DNA of 64,000 bases from Hydractinia symbiolongicarpus (taxonomy: Eukaryota; Cnidaria; Hydrozoa; Anthoathecata; Hydractiniidae), in NCBI RefSeq assembly GCF_029227915.1, contig NC_079888.1:16780001-16844000 (forward strand), read 5' to 3'. The translations under genes were made by a program, and so were the position numbers. The notes under the pieces were generated by a model. That model was not told the origin of the DNA. It saw only the letters and a program-made list of their open reading frames with translations, and did not search any database. This document shows positions 35,367-44,183 of this stretch, in pieces. Numbering within the stretch: position 1 is the stretch's first letter; every line of letters starts with the position of its first letter.

Positions 35367-35732
35367 AAATTATGTGGACGACTTTTGCGGAGATTTCCTG
35401 ACAAAGTGTGCAGATATGCCTTAGAAGAGAAATAAGGCAAGGGATTGGATGAAATTTCAGGGGCATGGTCCTCCAAGTCAAAGGAAGTAAACATGAGTGA
35501 AACGACAATGGGGTTGAGAAGATTTAAGCATAAAATGCACAAAGTTATAAAACGTTTTATACAAGAAAGCCCAAAATGCCTGTAGATCAAAAAACACAGC
35601 AACGTGTAAGATACTTTGCACTATTAAGTTTGAACGTAAAGTAGGCTTAGCGAGTTCACTATTAATTTTTGTGTGCTTGCATAGAAAGTTAAAAATGACG
35701 CGGATGGAAAATATACCAAAGGATGCAAAACA

Positions 35733-35804
35733 GGCGCAGTGGCCAAGTGGTAAGGCGCCGGTCTCGTAAACCGAAGATCAAGACTTCGAACCTCGTGTGT
35801 GCCT
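35733..35804 (+). tRNA. tRNA-Thr(CGU), subtype E, anticodon-stem change
   Basis: Anticodon stem CCGGT opens its first pair; T arm as 30040. Confidence 0.58.
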
Positions 35805-36170
35805 AAACTATATGGATGCTTTTGGCGGAGTTTTCTGGACATAACGTGCAGATATGCCTTAAAAGAGAAATAAGACAAGGGATTGGATGAAATTTCAGGG
35901 GCATGGTCCTCCAAGTCAAAGGAAGTAAACAGGACTGAATCAGCAATGGGGTTTAGAAGATTTAAGCATAAAATGCACAAAGTTATAAAACGTTTTATAC
36001 AAGAAAGCCCGAAATTCCTGTAGATCAAAAAACACAGCAACGTGTAAGATACTTTGCACTATTAAGTTTGAACGTAAAGTGGGCTTAGCGAGTTCACTAT
36101 TAACTTTTGAGTGCTTGCATAAAAAGTTAAAAATGACGCGGATGGAAAATATACCGAAGGTTATTAAACA

Positions 36171-36242
36171 GGCGCAGTGGCCATGTGGTAAGGCGTCGGT
36201 ATCGTAAACCGAAGAACACGAATTCGAACCTCGTCTTTGCCT
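36171..36242 (+). tRNA. tRNA-Thr(CGU), loop ATCGTAA
   Basis: D loop ATGTGGTAA, T stem ACGAA, acceptor CTTTGCC. Last unit before the diverged edge. Confidence 0.62.
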
Positions 36243-36608
36243 AAATTATGTGGACGAGTTTTGCGGAGATTTTCTGACAAAGTGCGCAGATATGCCTTAG
36301 ATGGGAAGTAAGACAAGGGATTGGATGAAATTTCAGGGGTATAGTCCTCCAAGTCAAAAGAAAGAAACAGGACTGAATCGGCAATGGGTTTGAGAAGATT
36401 TAAGCATAAAATGCACAAAGTTATAAAATGTTTTATGCAGGAAAGCCCGAAATTCTTGTAGATCGAACAACACAGCAACGTGTAAGTTAGTTTGCACCGT
36501 TAAATTTGATTGTGACAAAGGCTTAGCGAGTTCAGTATTACCTTGTGAGTGCTTGCATAAAATTTTAATAGCGATGCGGATGGAAAATGTACCAAAGGTT
36601 GCTAAACA

Positions 36609-36680
36609 GGCGCAGTGGCCAAGTGGTAAGGCATCGGTTTTGTAAACGGAAGATCAAGACTTCGAACCTCGTCTGTGGCG
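36609..36680 (+). tRNA. tRNA-Thr(UGU), degenerate
   Basis: Loop TTTGTAA (UGU), anticodon stem G-G mismatch (ACGGA), G26A, T stem AAGAC, acceptor CTGTGGC, discriminator G. Confidence 0.58.
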
Positions 36681-37044
36681 ATACTATATGGATGCTTTTG
36701 GCGGAAATTTCTGGACATAACGAGCACATACGCCTTAGAAGAAAAATAAGACAAGGGATTGGATGAATTTTCCGGCGTATTGTCCCCGAAGTCAAAGGAA
36801 AGAAGCAGGACTGAATTGGGAAAGGGGTTGAAAAATTTAAGCATAAATTGCACAAAGTTATAGACCCTTTATACAGGAAACCCCAAAATTCTTATTTATC
36901 GAATAACACAGCCACGAGTAAGTTACTTTACACCGTTAACTTTGAACGTTATAAAAGCTTAGCGAGTTCATTGTTAACTTGTGAGTTCTTGCAAAAAATG
37001 TTAATAATGATGCGGATGGAGAATATACCAAAGGTTACTAAACA

Positions 37045-37116
37045 GGCGCAGTGGCCAAGTGGTAAGGCGTCGGTCTCGTAAACCGAAGATCACGAGTTCG
37101 AACCTCGTCTGTGCCT
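37045..37116 (+). tRNA. tRNA-Thr(CGU), intact
   Basis: Same body as 1983 and 22064, although the surrounding spacer is among the most diverged. An intact gene in diverged flanks suggests constraint on this copy or on its source. Confidence 0.92.
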
Positions 37117-37482
37117 ATATTTTATGGATGGGTTTGCCGGAGTGTTCCAGACATAACACGCAGATATGCCTTACAATTGCGAGAAGTCAAGAAATTGGTT
37201 GAAATTTCTGGCGTATTGTCCTCAAAGTCAAAGGAAATAAATAGGACTGATTCCGGAATGCAGTTGAGAAGATTTAAGCATAAATTGCACAAAATTATAA
37301 AAAGTTTTATGCAGGAAAGCCCGAAATTCTTGTAGATCGAACAACACAGCAACGTGTAAGTTACCTTGCACCGCTAAGTTTGATTGTGACAAAAGCTTAG
37401 CGAGTTCAGTATTACCTTGTGAATGCTAACATAAAGTTTTAATAATGATGCGGATGGAAAATGTACCAAAGGATGCAAAACA

Positions 37483-37554
37483 GGCGCAGTGGCCAAGTGG
37501 TAAGGCGTGGGTCTCGTAAACCAAAGATTACAAGTTCTAACTTCGTCGGTGTCT
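37483..37554 (+). pseudogene. tRNA-Thr pseudogene
   Basis: Anticodon stem TGGGT/ACCAA, T loop TTCTAAC, acceptor CGGTGTC: three arms damaged, anticodon still CGU. Confidence 0.6.
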
Positions 37555-37920
37555 AAATTATGTGGACGACTTTTGGGGAAATTTCCTGACAAAGTGTGCA
37601 GATATGCCTTAGAAAAAAATAAGACAAGGGATTGGATGAAATTTCAGGGGTATTGTCCTCCAAGTCAAAGGAAATAAACAGGACTGAATCGGCAATGGGT
37701 TTGAGAAGATTTAAGCATAAAATGCACAAAGTTATAAAACGTTTTATACAAGAAAGCCCGAAATTCCTGTAGACAAAAAAAACACAGCAAGGTGTAAGAT
37801 ACTTTGCACCATTAAATTTGAACGTAAAATAGGCTTAACGAGTTCACTATTAACTTTTGAGTACTTGCATAAAAAGTTAAAAATGCTGCGAATGGAAAAT
37901 ATGCCAAAGGTTACTAAACA

Positions 37921-37992
37921 GGCGCAGTGGCCAAGTGGTAAGGCGTCGGTTTCGTAAACCGAAGATCAAGACTTCGAACCTCGTCTGTGCCT
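37921..37992 (+). tRNA. tRNA-Thr(CGU), T stem AAGAC
   Basis: Loop TTCGTAA; acceptor intact; T stem loses G53-C61 as in subtype E. Confidence 0.66.
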
Positions 37993-38358
37993 AAACTATA
38001 TGGATGCTTTTGGCGGAGTTTTCTGGACATAACGTGCAGATACGCCTGAGAAGAGAAATAAGAGAAGGGATTTGATGAATTTTCCGGCGTATTGTCGTCA
38101 AAGGCAAAGGAAAGAAACAGGACTGAATCGGGAAAGGAGTTGAGAAGTTTTAAGCATAAATTGCACAAATTTATAAAAAGTTTTATGCAGGAAAGCCCGA
38201 AATTCTCGTAGATCGAACAGCACTGAAACGTGTAAGATACCTTGCACTATTTAGTTTGAATGTGACCTAGCTTTCGCGAGATCGCTATTAACTTTTGAGT
38301 GCTTGCATAAAACGTTAATAATGATGCGGATGTTAAATATACCAAAGGATGTAAATCA

Positions 38359-38430
38359 GGAGCAATGGCCAAGTCGTAAGGCGTCGGTCTCGTAAACCGA
38401 AGGTCACGACTTCGAACCTCGTCTGTGCCT
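38359..38430 (+). tRNA. tRNA-Thr(CGU)-like, acceptor GGAGCAA
   Basis: Acceptor has two mismatches, D loop AAGTCGTAA, T stem ACGAC with C53. Confidence 0.58.
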
Positions 38431-38796
38431 AAATTATGTGGACGACTTTTGCGGAGATCTCCTGACAAAGTGTGCAGACATGCCTTAGAAGAGAAATAAG
38501 ACAAGGGATTGGATGAAATTTCAGGGTTATGGTCCTCCAAGTCGAAGAAAATAAACAGGACTGAATCGGTAATGGGATTGAGAAGATGAAAGCATAAAAT
38601 GCACAAAGTTATAAAATGTTTTATACAAGAAAGCCCCAAATTCCTGTAGATCACATAACACAGCAACGTGTAAGATGCTTTGCATTATTAAATTTGAACG
38701 TAAAGTAGGTTTAGCGAGTTCACTATTAACTTTTGAGTGCTTGCATAAAACGTTAATAATTATGCGGATGTTAAATAAACCAAAGGATGTAAATCA

Positions 38797-38868
38797 GGAG
38801 CAATGGCCAAGTCGTAAGGCGTCGGTCTCGTAAACCGAAGATCACGAGTTCGAACCTCGTCTGTGCCT
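38797..38868 (+). tRNA. tRNA-Thr(CGU), acceptor GGAGCAA
   Basis: Same acceptor and D-loop changes as 38359 (438 bp upstream), but a consensus T arm. Confidence 0.64.
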
Positions 38869-39234
38869 AAATTATGTGGACGACTTTTGCGGAGACTTCC
38901 TGACAAAGTGTGCAGACATGCCTTAGAAGAGAAATAAGACAAGGGATTGGATGAAATTTCAGGGTTATGGTCCTCCAAGTCGAAGGAAATAAACAGGACT
39001 GAATCGGTAATGGGATTGAGAAGATGAAAGCATAAAATGCACAAAGTTATAAAATGTTTTATACAAGAAAACCCCAAATTCCTGTAGATCACATAACACA
39101 GCAACGTGTAAGATGCTTTGCACTATTAAATTTGAACGTGACCTAGGTTTAGCGAGTTCACTATTAACTTTTGAGTACTTGCATAAAAAGTTAAAAATGA
39201 TGCGGAAGGAAAATATACCAAAGGTTGCAAAACA

Positions 39235-39306
39235 GGCGCAGTGGCCAAGTGGTAAGGCGTTGGTCTCGTAAACCGAAGATCACGAGTTCGATCCTCGTCT
39301 GTGCCT
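39235..39306 (+). tRNA. tRNA-Thr(CGU), near intact
   Basis: Anticodon stem TTGGT/ACCGA pairs with one U-G; T arm ACGAG-TTCGATC-CTCGT; discriminator U. Confidence 0.88.
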
Positions 39307-39674
39307 AAGTCAAGTGGACGACTTTTGGGGAAATTTCCTGACAAAGTGTGGAGATATGCCTTAGAAGAGAAATAAGACAAGGGATTGGATGAAATTTCAG
39401 GGGTATTGTCCTCCAAGTCAAAGGAAATAAACAGGACTGAATCGGCGATGGGGTTGAGAAGATTTAAGCATAAAATGCACAAAGTTATAAAACGTTTTAT
39501 ACAAGAAAGCCCGAAATTCCTGTAGATAAAAAAAAACACAGCAACGTGTAAGATACTTTGCACTAATAAATTTGAACGTAAAGTAGGCTTAGCAAGTTCA
39601 CTATTAACTTTTGAGTACTTGCATAAAAAGGTAAAAGTGCTGCGAATGGAAAATATGCCAAAGGTTACTAAACA

Positions 39675-39746
39675 GGCTCAGTGGCCAAGTGATAAGGCGT
39701 CGGTTTCGTAAACCGAAGATCAAGACTCCGAACCTCGTCTGTGCCT
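39675..39746 (+). tRNA. tRNA-Thr(CGU)-like, acceptor GGCTCAG
   Basis: D loop AAGTGATAA, loop TTCGTAA, T arm AAGAC-TCCGAAC. Likely pseudogene. Confidence 0.56.
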
Positions 39747-40112
39747 AAACAATATGGATGCGTTTGCCGGAGTGTTCCAGACATAACACGCAGATATGCC
39801 TTAGAATTGATAGAAGTCAAGAAATTGGATGAAATTTCTGGCGTATTGTCCTCGAAGTCAAAGGAAATAAACAGGACTGAATCGGGAAAGGAGTTGAGAA
39901 GATTTAAGCATAAATTGCACAAAGTTATAAAAAGTTTTATACAGGAAAGCCCGAAATTATTGTAGATGGAGCAACACGGCAACGTGTAAGATACTTTGCG
40001 CTATTTAGTTAGAACGTGACCAAGGCTTAGCGAGTTCACTATTAACTTTTGAGCGCTTGCATAAAACGTTAATAATGATGAGGATGGAAAATATACCAAA
40101 GGATGCAGAACA

Positions 40113-40184
40113 GGCGCAGTGGCCAAGCTGTAAGTCGTCGGTCTCGTAAACCAAAGATCACAAGTTCCATCTTCGTCTGTGCCT
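40113..40184 (+). pseudogene. tRNA-Thr pseudogene
   Basis: D arm AAGCTGTAA-GTC, anticodon stem 3' strand ACCAA, T arm ACAAG-TTCCATC-TTCGT: all three arms damaged. Confidence 0.6.
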
Positions 40185-40549
40185 AAGTTATATGGGTGCG
40201 TTTGCCGGAGTTTTCCAGACATAACGTGCAGATATGACTTGGAAGTGAAAGAAGTCAAGAAATTGGATGAAGCACCTGGCGTATTGTTCTCCAAATCAAA
40301 GGAAATGAACAGGACTGAATTGGCAATGGACTGGGGAAAATCTAAGCATAAATTGCACAAAGTTATAAACCTTTTATACAGGAAACTCCAAAATTCCTAT
40401 ATATCGAATAACACAGCCACAGGTAAGTTATTTTACACCGTTAAATTTGATCGTGACAAAAGCTTAGCGAGTTCATTGTTAACTTGTGAGTGCTTGCACA
40501 AAATGTTATTAATGATGCGGATGGAGAATATACCAAAGGTTACTAAACA

Positions 40550-40621
40550 GGCGCAGTGGGCAAGTGTTAAGGCGTCGGTCTCGTAAACCGAAGATCACGA
40601 GTTTGAACCTCGTCTGTGCCT
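40550..40621 (+). tRNA. tRNA-Thr(CGU), C11G and C56U
   Basis: D stem GGC/GGC mismatch, D loop AAGTGTTAA, T loop TTTGAAC. Confidence 0.62.
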
Positions 40622-40987
40622 ATGTTATATGGATGCGTTTGCCGGAGTGTTCCAGACATAACACGCAGATATGCCTTAGAATTGAAAGAAGTCAAGAAAT
40701 TGGATGAAATTTCTGGCGTATTGTCCTCGAAGTCGAAGGAAATAAACAGGACTGAATCGTGAATACAGTTGAGAAGATTTAAGTATAAATTGCACAAAGT
40801 TATAAAAAGTTTTATGCAGGAAAGCCCAAAATTCTTGTAGATCAAAAAACACAGCAACGTGTAAGACACTTTGCACTATTAAATTTGAACGTAAATTAGG
40901 CTTAGCGAGTTCACTATTAAATTTTGAGTGCTTGCATAAAAAGTTAAAATTGACGCGGATGGAAAATATACCAAAGGATGCAAAACA

Positions 40988-41059
40988 GGCGCAGTGGCCA
41001 AGTGGTAAGGCGTCCGTCTCGTAAACCGAAGATCAAGACTTCGATCCTCGTCTGAGCCT
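40988..41059 (+). tRNA. tRNA-Thr(CGU), last copy of the array
   Basis: Anticodon stem TCCGT has a C-C mismatch, T stem AAGAC, acceptor CTGAGCC. Thirteen bases of normal flank follow before the sequence changes completely. Confidence 0.64.
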
Positions 41060-41206
41060 AAGTTATATGGGAGAGATAGGAAAAGGCGGATGTTAGCACA
41101 GCGATTGATATGTTGTGCCATTCCACGTCAAATTATGGATCATCCCCGTTAAATCAACGATAGAAGAGTCCATAAAATCCGTTAGCACTTTACCACTTTA
41201 CGTTAA

Positions 41207-41228
41207 ATTATAGAGCATGCTCTATAAT
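41207..41228. repeat. 22-bp perfect palindrome
   Basis: Each 11-base half reads ATTATAGAGCA then its complement, centred on GCATGC, with no spacer. Single copy in the window, just downstream of the polymerase reading frame. Confidence 0.85.
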
Positions 41229-41240
41229 ATCTGTCCAAAA

Positions 41241-41294
41241 CCCCCTCCATCCCCCACCCCCTCCCCGTCCCATGGGTCCCTCCCCACCCTCCCC
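41241..41294 (-). other. G-quadruplex-type tract
   Basis: The + strand is almost all C in runs of five, five, five and four separated by 5, 1 and 1 bases, with more C3-C4 runs to 41294. The - strand therefore meets the G4 motif, on the coding strand 3' of the polymerase relic. Confidence 0.75.
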
Positions 41295-41303
41295 TGTTGT
41301 GTC

Positions 41304-42128
41304 CTATAAATTATGGTTATATGTGTTTCTATAATGACCTCTAGCTAGTGTGGTGATACGATCTCCAGAAATTATGCGTTTATCATCATCAGCATTGAGC
41401 GCCAGTTTATTTCTTTTTATCGTGTGGACATCATGCTTAATAGATCGAAATGTCATTTGGGTTCTGTAAATGTTCTCACCCTCAAACAGGCATCTCTTAT
41501 GATCAGCGAAACCTATGGTCTCCCTTACCACACATTTCTTCACCCCCTTACACCTCTTATCCTCCTTACCACATAGTTGTTTGTATGCATAGGTCTTAGC
41601 TCTTAGGGCTACAAACTCAGTCATCACCTTACCACCTAACTCGTCCTTCATCAGCCCAATGATCTTTTTATTCAAACCTAATGGTAGAGGTCTACCATCT
41701 TCCTTATCATACCCCGATGTGTCAAATCTCTCAGACACATCATCAGCGATATCCTTGTAGAAATCGCCCGTTTTTATGTGGTATACGAATGAATCAGTAT
41801 CCATAGAGCAAAGTTTCACATCATCACCATATTTCGGTCTCATATAGTCATAGTGAAACTCGTACATAATCATCTTAGACATGTCCAGAATTGCCAGTCC
41901 TAGGTAGATTGGTTTATTCATTTTGATCTTGATCTTGCACATCTCTACACCCATCAGTGTTTCCGAGAACCATGTGCTACCCTTGAAGTTTGGCTTCATC
42001 ACCAGCTTCTCATACTGTTCCTTCTTCGTAGCCAAGCGTATGTCTTTGTGTTTACGCTGATTCTCCATTGTCTTACCAAAGAACGAATTGTTCATCAGCT
42101 TGAAAAAATCCTTCTCAAAGTCATTCTT
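41304..42128 (-). pseudogene. PolB relic, C-terminal segment (motifs B, C and KxY)
   Basis: Family B DNA polymerase palm and thumb part, of the protein-primed type. From the first Met at 42095 (263 residues): motif B as NNSFFGK at residues 2-8, motif C as DTDS at 99-102 with both catalytic aspartates, the KxY motif at 167-169, and a closing segment with DDDKR and GHY that fits the normal C-terminus of the family. Eleven further sense codons lie between this Met and the upstream TAG at 42129-42131. Catalytic residues are intact; the gene around them is broken. Family assignment is from motif order and spacing. Confidence 0.88.
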
Positions 42129-42404
42129 CTACTCCGTGCGCAGCTGTGTATTGAGGTCTATATACGACTTCAGCCACGCACTCTGATTATATCTCAAGAC
42201 TCTATGAACCTTATCAAGAACAATACCGTGATTCAAAGCATGAGCAAGCGCACGGATATGGATGATGTAGTTTGTCTTACTCGAAAGACATGGTGTCAGC
42301 TTCTCGACCCCATTGATAACCTTCCTCTCGGGCATGAAAGGAAGGTCGTTATGAGAATCATGAAGGATAGCTAACATCAACCTCAAGGATGTACCCCTTT
42401 TCAC
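42129..42404 (-). pseudogene. PolB relic, middle segment
   Basis: Same frame as the C-terminal segment and separated from it by one in-frame TAG (42129-42131). Contains the HNDLPFMPE block and the KLTP...NYIIH...FNQS-like (here YNQSAW) block followed by YIDLN, which in this polymerase family lies between motifs A and B. It overlaps the end of the upstream segment in another frame, so a small indel of a few bases occurred near 42375. Confidence 0.85.
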
Positions 42405-43272
42405 CGTTTTCCACAGCTAATCGTGAAATCAGTTCGGGTGTAAAATCAGAAACCATTATCTTTCCCGTCCTAGGAGAGTTTACCACACGATTGAAAGTGT
42501 TGGTTACAGGATCGTGAACAACATTTCCACTATTAATAAGACCTTGGAGAAGTGCGTTTCTAAGAGTTGTTGTAGGTCTCGAGGGTATCGGTGCTGGTAC
42601 AGGTTCGGGCAATTTACTAACGTCATCAACCCACTCAAACCCTCCGGTGGGCATCTTCTGTATCATGGCCCATCCATACAGATTGTTAGCATCAAGATAC
42701 TGCAGATAGGTTGTATCTTCCGAAGTATTATAAATATCGCCCATATATGGATTGTTGGCCTTGGCGTGGCGGTGGACAGCTTGACACAATCCACCCTTAA
42801 TACCGCTTTCAATGAACGTGACAATCTCAATATCAGACAATAGATCTAGACTAACCCCGGTCTTTTTCAGACATGCTTGCCAAGTTAATCCAGGAGTTGT
42901 GTAAAAATGCGCTGGATCTAGTTTGTAGTATCTCAAACACGTCTCTCTGAATGTCTCAAACACACCGGCGAGCAATAGAACATCTGTATTGAGATAGATG
43001 TCATGATATTCACCTAGATCCTTAATATCAAAGGCTTTCCAAACCTTCTGAGCATGCTCATAGTCAGCATCACTGATGTGACTCATGTTAAGCTCGCTAT
43101 AAAAGTCATCCTTTGACGGGAGCTCAGTTTCATTAAACCTATCGAATGAGTTAACATACTCATATGGGTATACACCTTTTCTCAACAGCAACCTGAACTG
43201 CTCATCGTTTCCCGTGTGCATATTACGGAACTTTTCAAGTAAACTCTGCTTATCAAGATTTCTTTTGATCAA
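42358..43272 (-). pseudogene. PolB relic, exonuclease-III to motif A segment
   Basis: About 304 residues. KGVYPYEY at 32-39 and VWKAF near 77-81 are typical of Polinton, adintovirus and linear-plasmid polymerases. YLNTD at 93-97 fits exonuclease motif III (YxxxD), TTPGLTW follows at 125-131, and motif A is DANNLYG at 194-200. Residues 219-275 form a proline-rich insertion not expected there. The N-terminal exonuclease I and II motifs and everything upstream are missing: the frame runs into the Arg array at about 43264 and has no convincing ATG. Full-length relatives are over 1000 residues as I know them. Confidence 0.9.
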
Positions 43273-43508
43273 GTGTTCTTGTGCAGAGAGAGTGGTTAGT
43301 ATAAAGTAATTGCTGCAAAAAAATCTTTTAGTGAATCAGCATATCAAATGCCTTAAATGACTACGGAAATTCCATTAAATTCTATTTTGTTCGGCGTTAT
43401 TAATCTTGGCGTCCCATTAAATGAACTTGGTTTTGATTAAGCACATTGCATTCGGTTTGTTTGCGCAGCACCTTTGCTAAATAGCATTGGTAAGAAATTA
43501 GCAAAAAT

Positions 43509-43582
43509 CACCGCTGATGGGAGTCGAACCCACAACCTTTGAATTAAAAGTCCAACGCGCTAGTCCATTGCGCCACAGCGGC
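43509..43582 (-). tRNA. tRNA with lysine anticodon UUU in a tRNA-Arg body, intact
   Basis: Loop CTTTTAA. All stems pair, B box GGTTCGACTCC, T5 terminator adjacent: the healthiest UUU copy. It is the copy nearest the polymerase relic. Confidence 0.82.
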
Positions 43583-44014
43583 AAGGCTATATAAATATGA
43601 CAGGCAATGGAGCGATCTAACCCAAGAAAATGGTTACACATCTAGCAATCATTCGGTAACATGATGGATATGTTAACAGTCGAGTGCAGTAAGCCAAAAC
43701 AATGTGTTGAGTAAACGTCTAAATGCTTTGTCAATATTTAATTGATGACCTATTTGGCTTTGCTTTTTCTTTGATCAAGTGTTCTTGTGCAGAGAGAGTG
43801 GTTAGTAGAAAGTAATTGCTGCAAAAAAACCTTTTAGTGAATCAGCATATGGAATGCCTTAAATGACAACGGAAATTCCATTAAATTCTACTTTGTTCGG
43901 CGTTATTAATCTTGGAGTCCCATTAAATGAACTTGGTTTTGATTAAACGCATTGAATTCGGTTTGTTTGCGCAGCACCTTTGTTAAATAACATTGGTAAG
44001 ACACTAGTAAAAAT

Positions 44015-44088
44015 CACCGCTGATGGGAGTCGAACCCACGACCTTTGAATTAGAAGTCCAACGCGCTAGTCCATTGCGCCACAGCGGC
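44015..44088 (-). tRNA. tRNA-Arg(UCU), intact
   Basis: Consensus stems; variable region AGGTC; T5 tract directly after the discriminator. Confidence 0.9.
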
Positions 44089-44160
44089 ACGGTTATTGAT
44101 ATTTGATAGGCATTGGAGCAATTTAACCCAAGAAAATGTTTGCACATCTAGTAATCATTC

Positions 44161-44183
44161 GTTAACATGATGAATATGTTAAC
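44161..44183. repeat. Conserved inverted repeat GTTAACAT/ATGTTAAC (example copy)
   Basis: Two 8-bp arms around a 7-base loop, 73-95 bp upstream of the tRNA start. Found in most units with one- or two-base variants (GGTAACAT, TTAACAGG). Possible protein site or DNA hairpin. Confidence 0.7.

Larger units (their letters stand above)
29490..36480 (+). repeat. Dimeric higher-order repeat, 876-bp period
   Basis: Subtype A (T stem CTCAT) and subtype E (T stem AAGAC) monomers alternate for about 7 kb. The dimers at 29931, 30807, 31683 and 32559 are exactly 876 bp apart. The alternation is broken once, near 33106. Confidence 0.9.
1..41072 (+). repeat. Tandem tRNA-Thr gene array (about 438-bp unit, 91 tRNA copies)
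   Basis: Head-to-tail units, each with one 72-nt tRNA-Thr and about 366 bp of AT-rich spacer. Consensus tRNA: acceptor GGCGCAG/CTGTGCC, A box TGGCCAAGTGG, anticodon loop CTCGTAA (CGU), B box AGTTCGAACCT or AGTTCGATCCT, discriminator U or C. The spacer repeats recognisable blocks in order: GGACGACTTTTGCGG, AAGTCAAAGGAAGTAAACAG, TATAAAACGTTTTATA, AACACAGCAACGTGTAAG, CTATTAACTTTTGAGTGC, ATACCAAAGG. No protein gene is supported in any spacer. Subtypes by 3' flank: A (discriminator U, then AAATTATGTGG), B (discriminator C, then CATGTTATATGGG), C (acceptor ending GCA), D (AAATTATAGGGATGCG or AAATTATATGGATGCG), E (GTGTGCCTAAACTATATGG). The array runs off the left edge; its last unit breaks off after the flank at 41060-41072. 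Confidence 0.97.
36480..41072 (+). repeat. Diverged monomeric edge of the Thr array
   Basis: Units here differ from each other and from the interior at many spacer positions, and no higher-order period is visible apart from a pair at 38247-39104. Confidence 0.75.
41073..41303. other. Non-coding island between the Thr array and the polymerase relic
   Basis: Unique sequence starting AGAGATAGGAAAAGG, unrelated to either array unit. It contains a palindrome and a C-rich tract, annotated separately. No gene, terminal inverted repeat or target-site duplication was recognised. Confidence 0.6.

Noticed and set aside
1540-40184. Suppressor or stop-codon-reading tRNAs among the variants
   Set aside because: No copy has anticodon CUA, UUA or UCA. 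Only CGU, UGU, CUU, UCU and UUU are seen.
125-40876. Dozens of 60-146-codon open frames on the - strand (and some on +) across the Thr array
   Set aside because: They read through the complement or sense of tRNA genes and AT-rich spacer, repeat with the unit, vary in length with small indels, and have no recognisable domain. Kept only as a low-interest observation.
41073-41303. Promoter or small RNA gene in the unique island
   Set aside because: No A/B box, no TATA with convincing context and no open frame. Only the palindrome and the C-rich tract stand out.
42048-42843. Two + strand open frames of about 108 codons over the polymerase relic
   Set aside because: Antisense shadows of the PolB segments, which carry clear family motifs on the other strand.
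41073-43263. Complete Polinton or adintovirus
   Set aside because: Only the C-terminal half of PolB is present. No integrase, capsid, ATPase or protease gene and no terminal inverted repeats were found.
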